DNA from: Gammaproteobacteria bacterium
GTDB lineage: Bacteria > Pseudomonadota > Gammaproteobacteria > SZUA-140
Direction of reading: 5' to 3'
DNA: 39,433 bases
NCBI GenBank assembly: GCA_026982145.1
Contig: JALSHQ010000393.1
Span: 1 to 39,433, forward strand
Made by a program: the position numbers and the translations under genes. The notes below the pieces were generated by a model that was given only the letters and a program-made list of their open reading frames with translations, had not been told where the DNA came from and made no database searches. Shown here in pieces: positions 27,073-36,140 of the stretch; the first letter of the stretch is position 1, and the number at the start of each line of letters is the position of its first letter.

Positions 27073-28362
27073 ATGATTATTTTTTGGATTGTGGCAGCGC
27101 TGCTGACGCTCGCGGCACTGTTGTTTTTATTACCCCCCCTGCTGCAGTTAGGCAAAAAACAGGACGAGGTGGTGATTGAGCAAGATGCGCTCAATGTTTC
27201 TATTTATAAAGACCAGCTAGCAGAGTTGGAGCAAGACCTCCTGAATGATGTGATTACGCAGGATCAATGCGAGCAAGGGAAGCAAGAGTTAGAACATCGC
27301 TTATTAGAAGATGTAACAGGTGAAGCGGGCAGTGTTGCAACTAGCGCGGAGGGCAGCAGCAAGATTACCGCCGGCGTTGTCACGGTGGTGGTGATTGCGA
27401 TGACGGTTTTGCTCTATCTTCAACTCGGCAAACTTGAGCTAGTGGCGCCTGTGGCGGAGAACGATACCATCGCACCTAAAATAGCTCCGGAGATGAGCCA
27501 AGATGAGATTGTTGATCAGGTCGCAATGATGGTGAGTCAGCTCTCGGCTCGCCTTGAGAAAGACCCCAGTGATGTGCAAGGGTGGGCAATGCTAGGGCGC
27601 TCATATTACGCATTGAGCCGCTATGGCGATGCGGTAGCCGCGTTCGCGAAAGCCGTTTCGATTGTTGATAACGATGCTCAGCTGCTGACAGATTATGCCG
27701 ACGCAATGGCGATGAGCAGTGGCGAGCAGACACTGGAAGGACGCCCGATGCAGCTGATCATGCGCGCGCTGAACCTTGATCCGCAGAATCAGAAAGCGTT
27801 GTGGCTAGCCGGCACCGCAGCTTATGAGCGTGCCGATTTTGAATCCGCCCTGATCTACTGGAAACGGATCTATTCGATGCTGGATCCAAACTCACAAACA
27901 GGGCAAACCATGGCGGGTAATATTGCAGAGACTGAGCAGTTGATGCAGGCGCAGCGTGCCAATGCGAATGGCGATAGTGCTGCGGTTACGAGTCCGGCTG
28001 CCACACCCGCGACTCAGCCGGCAAAAGTGAGCGGCGTGGTGACATTGTCACAATCACTCGCGGCAGAAGTGTTACCAACGGACACCATTTACATCTTTGC
28101 TCGCGCCATGCAGGGGCCGCGTATGCCGCTGGCCATTCTGAAAACCGAAGCGGGCAAGATGCCGATTGAATTTACCCTTGATGATTCGATGGCGATGGAT
28201 GCATCGATGAACCTCTCCAGCACGACGGAAGTGATGGTGATGGCGCGCATCTCACGCAGCGGAAATGCAACACCTCAAAGCGGTGACCTGCAGGGCGGGG
28301 TACAGAACGTGAAGATCGGTGCTTCTGGTATTGAGATTGTGATCGACGAGGTCATTCCTTAG
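27073..28362 (+). CDS. ccmI: CcmI apocytochrome chaperone
   Basis: A 429-residue protein with two membrane helices (about 2-24 and 97-116) enclosing a cytoplasmic helical loop with a leucine-rich stretch. A periplasmic TPR domain (about 150-290, including WAMLGRSYYALSRYGDAVAA) and a C-terminal beta-rich domain (about 310-429) follow. It binds the C-termini of apocytochromes and presents them to CcmF/CcmH. An 88-base gap separates it from ccmH, and GAGGAAATTTAAGGC precedes the ATG. Confidence 0.92.
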   Translation: MIIFWIVAALLTLAALLFLLPPLLQLGKKQDEVVIEQDALNVSIYKDQLAELEQDLLNDVITQDQCEQGKQELEHRLLEDVTGEAGSVATSAEGSSKITAGVVTVVVIAMTVLLYLQLGKLELVAPVAENDTIAPKIAPEMSQDEIVDQVAMMVSQLSARLEKDPSDVQGWAMLGRSYYALSRYGDAVAAFAKAVSIVDNDAQLLTDYADAMAMSSGEQTLEGRPMQLIMRALNLDPQNQKALWLAGTAAYERADFESALIYWKRIYSMLDPNSQTGQTMAGNIAETEQLMQAQRANANGDSAAVTSPAATPATQPAKVSGVVTLSQSLAAEVLPTDTIYIFARAMQGPRMPLAILKTEAGKMPIEFTLDDSMAMDASMNLSSTTEVMVMARISRSGNATPQSGDLQGGVQNVKIGASGIEIVIDEVIP

Positions 28363-28420
28363 CGATCACGTGGCGCGTCATCTCGTCTGAAACGGAAGGT
28401 GGCGCTGCGATGAGGGGGAT

Positions 28421-28987
28421 ATGATCTATAGAGCGGTGTGGCTTCCACTGTTGGCGTTGTTACTCACCGCGTGTGAGTTCGGCGAGCATCATAGTGCTGA
28501 GTCACTGCCTCGCCTTTCTGCGGGCGATCTTTTTCCCGAGGTGACGCTGCCGGGGTTGGATCGACCCGACCTGCCAATCTCACAGTTGCGGGGAAAGGTG
28601 GTGGTGCTTAATGTCTGGGCGACTTGGTGCGCTCCCTGTCGACGCGAGCTGCCAAGCCTACAACGCCTTGGTGAACAGCTGGATCGTGAGCGCTTTGCCG
28701 TGCTGGGGCTCTCTGTGGATGATGATAAACATGAGCCGCGTGAATACCTGATCGACCGAAAAATCAAGCTAACAAGCTATATTGATATGGATACATCAAT
28801 AGTGCGCAGCCTCGGTGTGCAAGGCTACCCCGATACCTATTTGATCGGCGTGGACGGACGCTTGCTGATGAACATTGAGGGTGAACGAGCGTGGGACAGC
28901 CCCCAAGTGGTGGCGGCGCTGGAGGCCGCTTACGAGGGAGATACCGCGCTGTTGCAAGGCATCCTGCATCAGGATATGAGAGAATAA
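28421..28987 (+). CDS. TlpA-like thioredoxin-fold lipoprotein
   Basis: A 188-residue protein with a lipobox LLTAC (Cys18) and a TlpA/ResA-like thioredoxin fold. The active site is NVWATWCAPC (Cys70 and Cys73) and the cis-proline loop is LGVQGYPDTYLIG. Such proteins are periplasmic thiol reductases used in cytochrome c or oxidase assembly. It follows ccmI by 58 bases and precedes a monoheme cytochrome, so it may serve either. It is distinct from ccmG, whose anchor is a membrane helix rather than a lipid. Confidence 0.88.
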   Translation: MIYRAVWLPLLALLLTACEFGEHHSAESLPRLSAGDLFPEVTLPGLDRPDLPISQLRGKVVVLNVWATWCAPCRRELPSLQRLGEQLDRERFAVLGLSVDDDKHEPREYLIDRKIKLTSYIDMDTSIVRSLGVQGYPDTYLIGVDGRLLMNIEGERAWDSPQVVAALEAAYEGDTALLQGILHQDMRE

Positions 28988-29033
28988 CGCTGGAATATTG
29001 ATGAAGGGCAATAACAGGCGAGGGGGCATGGTC

Positions 29034-29375
29034 ATGCGCAGTGAGAATTTTCTGAAAAAGGTGAGCCGTTATGGTGGCAGCGCTGTGCTGCTGTGCAGTA
29101 TGGCGTTACTGGGTATGCCACAGGCGATGGCGGGCAACCCGGTCAATGGTGGAAAAGTTTACAACCAGCACTGCAAAAAGTGCCACGGTGTTAGTGGCAA
29201 GAGCACCTTCCCGGGGGTGGCCGATTTTTCACGTGGCGAGGGGCTGTTAAGAGCGGATAGCGAGCTGCTGAAGAAAATTAGAAATGGCGGCGGGATGATG
29301 CCTGCATATCGCGGTATTTTGAAGGATAATGAGATCCTTGACGCGATCACCTACCTGAGAAAACTGCATCGATGA
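29034..29375 (+). CDS. Monoheme c-type cytochrome
   Basis: A 113-residue class I-like cytochrome c from the ATG at 29034, chosen because GCGAGGGGG at 29018-29025 lies at good spacing; other ATGs are at 29001 and 29028. Signal peptide ends near AMA-GNP. Haem motif CKKCH at 47-51; the axial Met is probably in GGGMMPAYRG (88 or 89); the C-terminal helix LDAITYLRKL is typical. A small soluble periplasmic electron carrier. Its stop overlaps the start of the propeller lipoprotein (ATGA). Confidence 0.9.
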   Translation: MRSENFLKKVSRYGGSAVLLCSMALLGMPQAMAGNPVNGGKVYNQHCKKCHGVSGKSTFPGVADFSRGEGLLRADSELLKKIRNGGGMMPAYRGILKDNEILDAITYLRKLHR

Positions 29376-30583
29376 GAGCAAGAGTCACCCTGATTTCGCT
29401 GGCATTATCGTCAGCGCTGCTCCTCTCTGCCTGCTCCAGCTCTGATGATGAGACCGCGACCCTGTCGGGCGATGAGTTATCATCCAAGCTAGCGCAGCCT
29501 GCCACAAATCCATCGCCATCGCTGACTGGAAAAAACCGTGTGGCACCATCGGAAGCCGAGCCCGCCGTCGGGTCAGTGCGCAGCACGCTACCGCGCGTGC
29601 TGGAGTCCTTTGGTGTCGGTGATGGTGTTTTTGTGCGTTCACTGGCGCTAGACCTGCACGACAAAGCGGTTTGGGTGGGCACTTCTGCAGGTGTGCTTGA
29701 GATCGATCTTGATAGTTACGACCTACGCGCTACCTATTCACGCAACGATGGCCTCGCCAATGAATATGTCTTTAGCATCATGGTCGATCGCCAAGGCAGC
29801 AAGTGGTTTGGCACCAATGGCGGCGGCATGACACGTTACCGCAATGGCGAGTGGAAAACATTTTTTCCGATGCATGGGCTGGCAGATTACTGGGTCTACT
29901 CTTTTGGTGAATCCAAAGAGGGGGACTTATGGGTGGGCACTTGGGGTGGCGCTAATCAGTTCGACAGTCACAGCGACACCTTTACCGCCACCTATGTGAC
30001 AGAGCTGGTGAATGAGTGGGTTTACGGCATTGCCAGTGATGACCAAGGGCGCATGTGGCTCGGCACCGAAGGGGGCATTTCGATGTTCGACGGTGAGCGT
30101 TGGCACGCATTCACACATGAAGATGGTGTGGGCGCACCCAACACCCGCAGCCTTCCCGTAAGCCAGAACACCGGGCTGGGCACACGTGAGCGCCATGACC
30201 TCAGTGTCGCCTCAGAAGGGGAACAGACCTATAACCCCGGTTATGTCTTCTCTGTATATGTGGCTGCAGATGGCCATGTTTGGGCGGGCACATGGGGCGG
30301 CGGCGTGAGTTTTTATGATGGGAAAAAATGGCAAAGCCTGACCACGGAAGATGGGCTGGCCGGCAACATCGTCTATAGCATCGCACAGGATAGTGAGGGT
30401 GTATTTTGGTTTGGCACCAACCAAGGCCTCTCTCGTTACGATGGCAAAGCGTGGCAGACCTTTGCTAAAGCGGGTGCCAATGGTTTGATCGATGACAATG
30501 TTTATGCAGTAATTACGCTACCGACAGGCGAGGTGTGGGTCGGTACACGTGGCGGTGTGACCCGCATCGGTTACGGCGACTAA
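29372..30583 (+). CDS. Two-component-regulator-type beta-propeller lipoprotein
   Basis: A 403-residue lipoprotein (lipobox LSAC, Cys21) with a Ser/Pro-rich linker. It carries repeated WxGTxxG blades of the two-component regulator propeller family: VWVGTSAGVLEID, KWFGTNGGGMTRY, LWVGTWGGANQFD, MWLGTEGGISMFDG, VWAGTWGGGVSFYDG, FWFGTNQGLSRYDG and VWVGTRGGVTRIG. These domains are normally the periplasmic sensor half of hybrid histidine kinases or GGDEF proteins; here the propeller stands alone. It is translationally coupled to the monoheme cytochrome. Paralogous to the next gene. Confidence 0.87.
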   Translation: MRARVTLISLALSSALLLSACSSSDDETATLSGDELSSKLAQPATNPSPSLTGKNRVAPSEAEPAVGSVRSTLPRVLESFGVGDGVFVRSLALDLHDKAVWVGTSAGVLEIDLDSYDLRATYSRNDGLANEYVFSIMVDRQGSKWFGTNGGGMTRYRNGEWKTFFPMHGLADYWVYSFGESKEGDLWVGTWGGANQFDSHSDTFTATYVTELVNEWVYGIASDDQGRMWLGTEGGISMFDGERWHAFTHEDGVGAPNTRSLPVSQNTGLGTRERHDLSVASEGEQTYNPGYVFSVYVAADGHVWAGTWGGGVSFYDGKKWQSLTTEDGLAGNIVYSIAQDSEGVFWFGTNQGLSRYDGKAWQTFAKAGANGLIDDNVYAVITLPTGEVWVGTRGGVTRIGYGD

Positions 30584-30639
30584 ACGCAGGCCGCATGTTT
30601 GTGCTCTGCTTGAAATGAACTGAATAAAAGGTAGAAAAC

Positions 30640-31983
30640 GTGAATCTGAATTTCAAGGCGTTAGCAGTCGTGGTGATCATCATGGGGCTGATGGTGGTGG
30701 GTGGATATAAACTGGGCACTCAGCAGGCGAGCAGTGAGTTGGCACTGCAAAAGAGATTGCCAGCCGCCGTGGGTAACAATATGAGTGCAGGTGAATTAAA
30801 GCCAGGGGCACAGGTGCCGCTTAACCACCCGCCGATGGAAAGCCCGGCCCCTGCCGCGACACAAACCACAACTTTTCCTCAACCTGCAACCGCCCAAGCT
30901 AATCTTACGGGCTTGGGCGGGAGTGCCGGAACGCCTGCGCCGCAGCTTAGCGGGGAGAGTAAATTTGCCCATTTTCGCGTCGGTAACCGCAATGTAAAAG
31001 GGCTGGCGATTGATGGCCACTATGTCTGGATCGGCACCTCAGGCGGTGTGATTCGTTACAACACCCTTGATGACAAATATGATGTGTATGATAACCGCAT
31101 CGAAGGGTTGCTCTCTAACGGTGTTTTTCATGTGAGCCGGATTGATAACAAACTCGCCGTGGGCACCTATGGCGGTGGTCTTTCAGTGATGGATATCGAT
31201 ACCAGTGTCTGGACAAACTACAACATTCCCATCGGGCTTGCTGATCAGTTTGTTTACGACATGCAAAAAACCAGCAATGGTGACATTTGGATCGCCACTT
31301 GGTCTGGCGCAAACCGCATCCGCGGAGGAGACCTAGACGACCACTCAAAGTGGGACATGTTCACCGTTGAAAATACCAACGGTGGCATTCCAAACCCGTG
31401 GGTATACGGGGTTGAAGAGGGGCTGAATGGTGACATCTGGCTCGCGACCGAAGAGGGGCTGGCACTCTTCCGCGGAGGAAAATGGGAGAATTGGCAGCAT
31501 AAAGATGGCCTAGGTGCACCGATCGAAATCGTACGTGATGCGATCACTTCAAGAAACGACCCTGCAAAGTCATCCCAACATCACGCCCGCCAAAAAAGCG
31601 AACAGGGGTTGGAAGATGTTGATATCGCCTATAACCCAAACTACATCATCTCACTTGCGGTCGATAGCGACGGCATTGTCTGGGCGGGCACTTGGGGGGG
31701 CGGGCTGGCGCGTTTTGATGGTGAAAACTGGCTCAATTACACCACTGCGGATGGCCTGCCGGGGAACCACATCTTCATGCTGCATATCGATATCGACGGC
31801 CAACTCTGGATCGGCACCAGCAAAGGGCTCGCACGCTTTAAAAAAGAAGGTGAAGGTTTTGATGTGATGACCACGCTCGATGGCCTCTATGCCAACAATG
31901 TTTTCTCAATGGCGAAGGGGGAAGATGGCACCATGTGGGTCGGTAGCTTTGGTGGCGTTGCTAAACTGAATGCCCCGCTCTAG
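30640..31983 (+). CDS. Membrane-anchored two-component-regulator-type beta-propeller protein
   Basis: A 447-residue protein starting with GTG. One N-terminal hydrophobic anchor (about residues 7-23) has no lipobox; a Pro/Ala/Thr-rich linker to about residue 105 follows. Propeller blades then run to the end (VWIGTSGGVIRYN, LAVGTYGGGLSVMD, IWIATWSGANRIRG, IWLATEEGLALFRG, VWAGTWGGGLARFDG, LWIGTSKGLARFK, MWVGSFGGVAKLN). Blade order and an insertion before YNPNYI match the YNPGYV insertion of the upstream lipoprotein, so the two arose by tandem duplication. It lacks any attached kinase, HAMP or GGDEF domain. Confidence 0.85.
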   Translation: MNLNFKALAVVVIIMGLMVVGGYKLGTQQASSELALQKRLPAAVGNNMSAGELKPGAQVPLNHPPMESPAPAATQTTTFPQPATAQANLTGLGGSAGTPAPQLSGESKFAHFRVGNRNVKGLAIDGHYVWIGTSGGVIRYNTLDDKYDVYDNRIEGLLSNGVFHVSRIDNKLAVGTYGGGLSVMDIDTSVWTNYNIPIGLADQFVYDMQKTSNGDIWIATWSGANRIRGGDLDDHSKWDMFTVENTNGGIPNPWVYGVEEGLNGDIWLATEEGLALFRGGKWENWQHKDGLGAPIEIVRDAITSRNDPAKSSQHHARQKSEQGLEDVDIAYNPNYIISLAVDSDGIVWAGTWGGGLARFDGENWLNYTTADGLPGNHIFMLHIDIDGQLWIGTSKGLARFKKEGEGFDVMTTLDGLYANNVFSMAKGEDGTMWVGSFGGVAKLNAPL

Positions 31984-31991
31984 CTGCTGTT

Positions 31992-32016
31992 TTCACTGTT
32001 AAGAAAAGTGAATTTT
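31992..32016 (+). terminator. Weak terminator candidate after the propeller genes
   Basis: TTCACT (31992-31997) and AGTGAA (32007-32012) can form a 6-base AT-rich stem with a 9-base loop, followed by TTTT. The stem is weak, but the position just after the stop fits. Confidence 0.3.
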
Positions 32017-32125
32017 GTCGTGGCTCAATGAGTGGGCAGTTACCATTAGGGTGACAGCGGCATCGAAAACAGTTTTATAGGACGCTGATTTTCTTGATTT
32101 AAACAGTCGGGAATTAACCCTTTGT

Positions 32126-32154
32126 TTGACCTTGTGTAGTAATTTTCCTACTAT
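32126..32154 (+). promoter_or_regulatory. Sigma70-like promoter of the haem-sensor GGDEF/EAL gene
   Basis: TTGACC (32126-32131) and TACTAT (32149-32154) are separated by 17 bases. The start of transcription would fall near 32161, about 20 bases before the TTG start codon. Confidence 0.5.
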
Positions 32155-32183
32155 CAAAGCATGAGGCTACTTGGAACTGTGCG

Positions 32184-34652
32184 TTGAAAAGCTTGGGCAC
32201 GCGCATCGCGGTTGTCATCTCTTCTGTATTAGTTGTCCTTCTGTTGATTGTCGCTTTTTCTGTGGATCATCAACTCACTCGCTCGATGAAGAACGAGGAT
32301 ATCACTCAAATAAAAACACATGCCCGCACCATGCTGGCCAGCCTGCAAACGTTGATGTTAAGTGGCCAAGGGGTGCTGGCGCGCGAGTGGCTTGAGCGAA
32401 TGCGCGGTGAGTCCGGGGTGGTTGAAATAGCGATACTGCGTAAAGATGGGCGGGAAGCCTTTACCGATACCACCACCATTGATGCGGTAAACCTTTTTTT
32501 GCAGCAGCCCCGGTTTAGTCGCCAGCCAGTGGAGCCCAAGTATCAACCACAAAATCAGGAATCCACCCATGTGAGCAACGCCCTCGCGGGCGGTGTCGTT
32601 GTGGCTGATGATCAGCCACAACAGGTGGTGATTTATATGCCGATCAAGGCGAAGCTGGAGTGCCTCACTTGTCACGGTTATGACACTTCCCAAATGCGTG
32701 GGGTGCTCAAACTTGCCGTTTCGACTGAACAAGCGAGCAAGCGCATTCAGGCGATGCGCTTTAATCTATGGGGGATGTCGACGCTGGTGGTGTTGATGCT
32801 GGCACTGGCGCTCTGGATCTCACTTCGCCAGAGCGTCGTGCGCCCTATTGCAGCCCTGCGGGATGCCTTGTGGCAAGCGGGCAAAGGCGACCGTAACATT
32901 AAGCTGGCGGTGAACCGGCGTGATGAAATTGGTGAACTCAGCGCAGTGTTTAACCGTATGCAGCAACAGCTCAGCGCAACGGAGGCACGCATTGGGGCGG
33001 TGATGACGAGCGTGATCGAGCCAATTGTCATCATCGATGATCATGGTTTGATTGAACAGGTGAATCCCGCGCTCGAGCAAACTTTTGGTTATCGAGAGAA
33101 TGAGCTGATCGGGCGCAGCGTTTCGGTGTTGATGTCAGCAGGTGATCGTCCCGAGCATGAGCGAGCGATTGAACAGTACCTGTTAAAAGGGCGGGGTAGC
33201 GCGAGTGAGCGCAGCCGAGAAATTGAATGTTTGCGTCACGATGGCACGCTTTTTTCTGCTGAGATTACGATCAGTGAAATGCATGTCGATGACAGTTGCC
33301 GTTTTATCTGCATCGTGCGCGATATTTCTGAGCGCAAAGCGTACCTTGATGCGATTGAATATCAGGCGCTGCATGATGTGCTAACCGGGCTGCCTAATCG
33401 CGTATTGCTGCTGGACCGGTTGCGTCAGAGCGCGCGCGGTGCCTCGCGTACCCAGCAGCCATTAGCGTTATTGGTGATTGACCTCGATCACTTTAAACAG
33501 GTGAACGACACCCTTGGCCACCACAATGGCGACATCATTCTAAAGCTTGCCGCCGAGCGGATGAATACCGTGTTGCGCAGTTCAGATACGGTGGCTCGAT
33601 TGGGTGGGGATGAATTCGCAATATTACTGCCCGCCACTGATCGGGCGCAGGCGGAACAGATCGCCGAAAAATTACGCGCCGTGCTGGAGCAGCCCTGTGA
33701 GCTTGAAGGGCACACTTTTTACGTCGGTGCCAGTGTCGGCATTGCCATGTACCCAGAACATGGCGTCGATGATGTGAGTTTAATGCAGCATGCTGATGTT
33801 GCCATGTATGTTGCGAAGCGGGCAAAAAGTGGCCACGCCGTTTATCAAGAGGGGCAGCGTCATGGCAGCCTGCCGCAACTCTCATTGATGAATGAGCTGC
33901 GCGCCGCGGTCGATAACAATGAACTGCGGCTCTGCTATCAGCCGGTGATCAATCTAAAATCAGGCAGTATCAGCGGTGTTGAGGCGCTGGTGCGCTGGCA
34001 GCACCCCACAAAAGGGTTGCTCTACCCCAATGCGTTTATCCCGCTTGCGGAGCAGACGGGGCTGATTGGCCCGCTAACGCTGTGGGTGTTTGAGCAGGCG
34101 ATGTTGCAGAGCAGTGAGTGGGAGTCATTGGGGCTGGAGCTGCGTGTTTCGGTTAATCTCTCGGCGCGCAGCCTACATGATGCGAGATTTCCGGGTCAGT
34201 TGACTCAACTGATCGATTCGGCGGGCATTCAGGCTGAGCGTCTGCGCCTAGAAATTACTGAGAGTGCCATTATCACCGATCCAGAATATACCGCCAACAT
34301 GCTCAATAATCTGAGCAAGATGGGGGTTCGTATTTCGATTGACGACTTTGGCACCGGCTACTCATCGCTCGCTTATCTAAAACAGCTGCCGGTCGATGAG
34401 ATCAAAATAGACCGCTCGTTCGTGACCCACATGCTGGAAGATGAGAGCGATGAAGTGATTGTCCGCTCAACGATTGACCTCGCTCATAACATCGGCATGA
34501 AAGTGGTCGCGGAAGGGATCGAGCAACAAGCGGTTTACGACCGGCTGGTAGCACTCGGTTGTGATGCCGCGCAGGGGTTTCACATGGGACGTCCCCTCTC
34601 TCCTGCTGCATTTTTAACTTGGTTAAAATCATCCCCGTGGGGGGTGAGATAA
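32184..34652 (+). CDS. c-type haem sensor HAMP-PAS-GGDEF-EAL protein
   Basis: An 822-residue membrane protein with TTG start. Helix 1 is at about 8-27; a periplasmic domain of about 165 residues carries one haem-attachment motif, CLTCH at 160-164, close to a second helix at about 193-213. It may be a Tll0287/DUF3365-like sensor. HAMP (about 213-265) and PAS (about 270-385) follow. The GGDEF domain is intact (474-478) with an RSSD inhibitory site. The EAL domain (EALVRW at 600-605, VNLSAR, LEITES, DDFGTG, IKIDR) is also intact. Both cyclase and phosphodiesterase activities are therefore plausible. Covalently bound periplasmic haem suggests redox or gas sensing (inference). It lies downstream of two free propeller proteins and a cytochrome. 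Confidence 0.92.
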   Translation: MKSLGTRIAVVISSVLVVLLLIVAFSVDHQLTRSMKNEDITQIKTHARTMLASLQTLMLSGQGVLAREWLERMRGESGVVEIAILRKDGREAFTDTTTIDAVNLFLQQPRFSRQPVEPKYQPQNQESTHVSNALAGGVVVADDQPQQVVIYMPIKAKLECLTCHGYDTSQMRGVLKLAVSTEQASKRIQAMRFNLWGMSTLVVLMLALALWISLRQSVVRPIAALRDALWQAGKGDRNIKLAVNRRDEIGELSAVFNRMQQQLSATEARIGAVMTSVIEPIVIIDDHGLIEQVNPALEQTFGYRENELIGRSVSVLMSAGDRPEHERAIEQYLLKGRGSASERSREIECLRHDGTLFSAEITISEMHVDDSCRFICIVRDISERKAYLDAIEYQALHDVLTGLPNRVLLLDRLRQSARGASRTQQPLALLVIDLDHFKQVNDTLGHHNGDIILKLAAERMNTVLRSSDTVARLGGDEFAILLPATDRAQAEQIAEKLRAVLEQPCELEGHTFYVGASVGIAMYPEHGVDDVSLMQHADVAMYVAKRAKSGHAVYQEGQRHGSLPQLSLMNELRAAVDNNELRLCYQPVINLKSGSISGVEALVRWQHPTKGLLYPNAFIPLAEQTGLIGPLTLWVFEQAMLQSSEWESLGLELRVSVNLSARSLHDARFPGQLTQLIDSAGIQAERLRLEITESAIITDPEYTANMLNNLSKMGVRISIDDFGTGYSSLAYLKQLPVDEIKIDRSFVTHMLEDESDEVIVRSTIDLAHNIGMKVVAEGIEQQAVYDRLVALGCDAAQGFHMGRPLSPAAFLTWLKSSPWGVR

Positions 34653-34751
34653 AGCATCCTTGCGAAGGGGGCAGTAAGCGCTGCCCAAAGCTGAGGTAAT
34701 CCCATAAAATAGCGCCTTCTGAAATCATCTAAAACAGCAGAGGCCACTTGA

Positions 34752-36032
34752 GTGGAGACGCAACAACTGATCGCGCTGGACAATCAGCATGTTTGGCACG
34801 CCTATAGCGCCATCGGTGCTGATCTGCCCATCTTTCCTGTAGCCTCTGCAAATGGGGTGCACCTCAAACTTGCTGATGGCCGTGAATTGATCGACGGTAT
34901 GTCGTCGTGGTGGTCGGCAATTCACGGTTATAACCATCCGGTGATGAATGCAGCACTGCGGGCACAGATCGAAAAAATGTCGCATGTGATGTTTGGCGGG
35001 CTGACCCACGAGCCCGCCGTTGAACTCGCCACGCGCTTGGTTGAATTAACCCCCGCCCCGCTACAGACCGTCTTTTTTTCTGACTCCGGTTCGGTGGCGG
35101 TTGAAGTGGCGATGAAGATGGCGATTCAATACTGGCATGCCAAAGGGCAACCCACTAAGCAGCGTTTTCTCACGTTACGCAACGGCTATCACGGCGATAC
35201 CTTTGGTGCGATGTCGGTGTGTGACCCGGTGACGGGCATGCACTCACTGTTTAGTGAGGTGCTCGCTCAGCAATATTTTGTCGATGCACCCACTTGCCGT
35301 TTTGGTGAGATGAGTGGTGGTGATGAGATCGAACCCCTTAAACAGCAGCTCGAACAACATGGTGCTCAGATCGCAGCGGTCATTTTAGAACCCATCGTTC
35401 AAGCAACGGGGGGGATGAACTTCTACTCGGCCGACTACCTGCGGCGCGTGCGAGCATTGTGTGATGAATTTAATGTGCTATTGATTTGCGATGAGATCGC
35501 CACCGGCTTTGGCCGCACCGGCAAGCTGTTTGCCTGTGAACATGCGGGCATCTCACCGGATATTATGTGTTTGGGAAAAGCGTTGACCGGTGGGTATCTC
35601 ACCCTTGCCGCGACACTGACGACTGAAAAAGTCAGCGGCACGATTAGCCAGAGTGAACCGGGGCTGTTTATGCACGGCCCCACTTTTATGGCGAACCCGC
35701 TAGCGTGCAGCGCCGCACTGGCCAGCCTCAAGTTACTGACAGAATCGGATTGGTCAGCTAACGTTTTACGCATTGAGTTGGGGCTGAAGAGCGGCCTTGC
35801 ACCTTGTTGCGAACTCGCTGCGGTGGCCGATGTGCGTGTGCTGGGTGGGATTGGTGTGGTTGAGCTAAACGAGCCGGTCGAGATGAAAACGATCCAGCCA
35901 CTGTTTGTCGAGCATGGGGTGTGGGTGCGGCCGTTTGGCAGGCTGGTCTATCTGATGCCGCCTTATGTGATCTCGGATGAGGATTTGGTTGAGTTGTCGG
36001 CAGCGGTGGTGAGGGTGGTTGAATCGTTGTAG
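34752..36032 (+). CDS. bioA: Adenosylmethionine-8-amino-7-oxononanoate aminotransferase
   Basis: A 426-residue PLP enzyme of normal BioA length that makes 7,8-diaminopelargonic acid in biotin synthesis, with S-adenosylmethionine as amino donor. Visible motifs are MSSWWSAIHGYNHP near residue 50, the PLP-stacking region GYHGDTFGAMSV (145-156), the pyridine-nitrogen aspartate in ICDEIATGFGRTG (Asp247) and the Schiff-base lysine LGKALTGG (Lys276). Start is GTG at 34752. No other bio gene lies in the window, so it is solitary here. Confidence 0.95.
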   Translation: METQQLIALDNQHVWHAYSAIGADLPIFPVASANGVHLKLADGRELIDGMSSWWSAIHGYNHPVMNAALRAQIEKMSHVMFGGLTHEPAVELATRLVELTPAPLQTVFFSDSGSVAVEVAMKMAIQYWHAKGQPTKQRFLTLRNGYHGDTFGAMSVCDPVTGMHSLFSEVLAQQYFVDAPTCRFGEMSGGDEIEPLKQQLEQHGAQIAAVILEPIVQATGGMNFYSADYLRRVRALCDEFNVLLICDEIATGFGRTGKLFACEHAGISPDIMCLGKALTGGYLTLAATLTTEKVSGTISQSEPGLFMHGPTFMANPLACSAALASLKLLTESDWSANVLRIELGLKSGLAPCCELAAVADVRVLGGIGVVELNEPVEMKTIQPLFVEHGVWVRPFGRLVYLMPPYVISDEDLVELSAAVVRVVESL

Positions 36033-36055
36033 CCTCTTTGATCGGCTCTCGAAAA

Positions 36056-36096
36056 TTGCGCAATAATGCGCAAGAAACATAAAATACAGTTGCGCA
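36056..36096. repeat. TTGCGCA inverted-repeat cluster, operator-like
   Basis: TTGCGCA (36056-36062) and TGCGCAA (36067-36073) form a perfect 7-base palindrome around a 4-base spacer. A third TTGCGCA lies at 36090-36096. A -10-like TAAAAT (36080-36085) sits between the palindrome and the third copy, with a poor -35 (TGCGCA) inside the palindrome. Repressor-type sites flanking a promoter often look like this. The hairpin could alternatively serve as a bioA terminator, but no T-run follows. Confidence 0.45.
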
Positions 36097-36101
36097 TTTA
36101 C

Positions 36102-36134
36102 ATGGAAAATTTGCTTTTGATGTTGTTAAGCTAG
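36102..36134 (+). pseudogene. Ten-codon ORF, possible remnant of a lost gene
   Basis: Directly after the operator-like cluster, an ATG opens an ORF of ten codons (MENLLLMLLS) ending at TAG. There is no clear ribosome binding site. It could be the start of a gene whose remainder was deleted, a leader peptide, or chance. Confidence 0.2.
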
Positions 36135-36140
36135 GTGATA

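Noticed and set aside
32161..32187. Eight-codon ORF just before the haem-sensor gene, its TGA overlapping the TTG start
   Set aside because: It has no ribosome binding site, and its ATG falls at the predicted transcription start, so it is probably chance.
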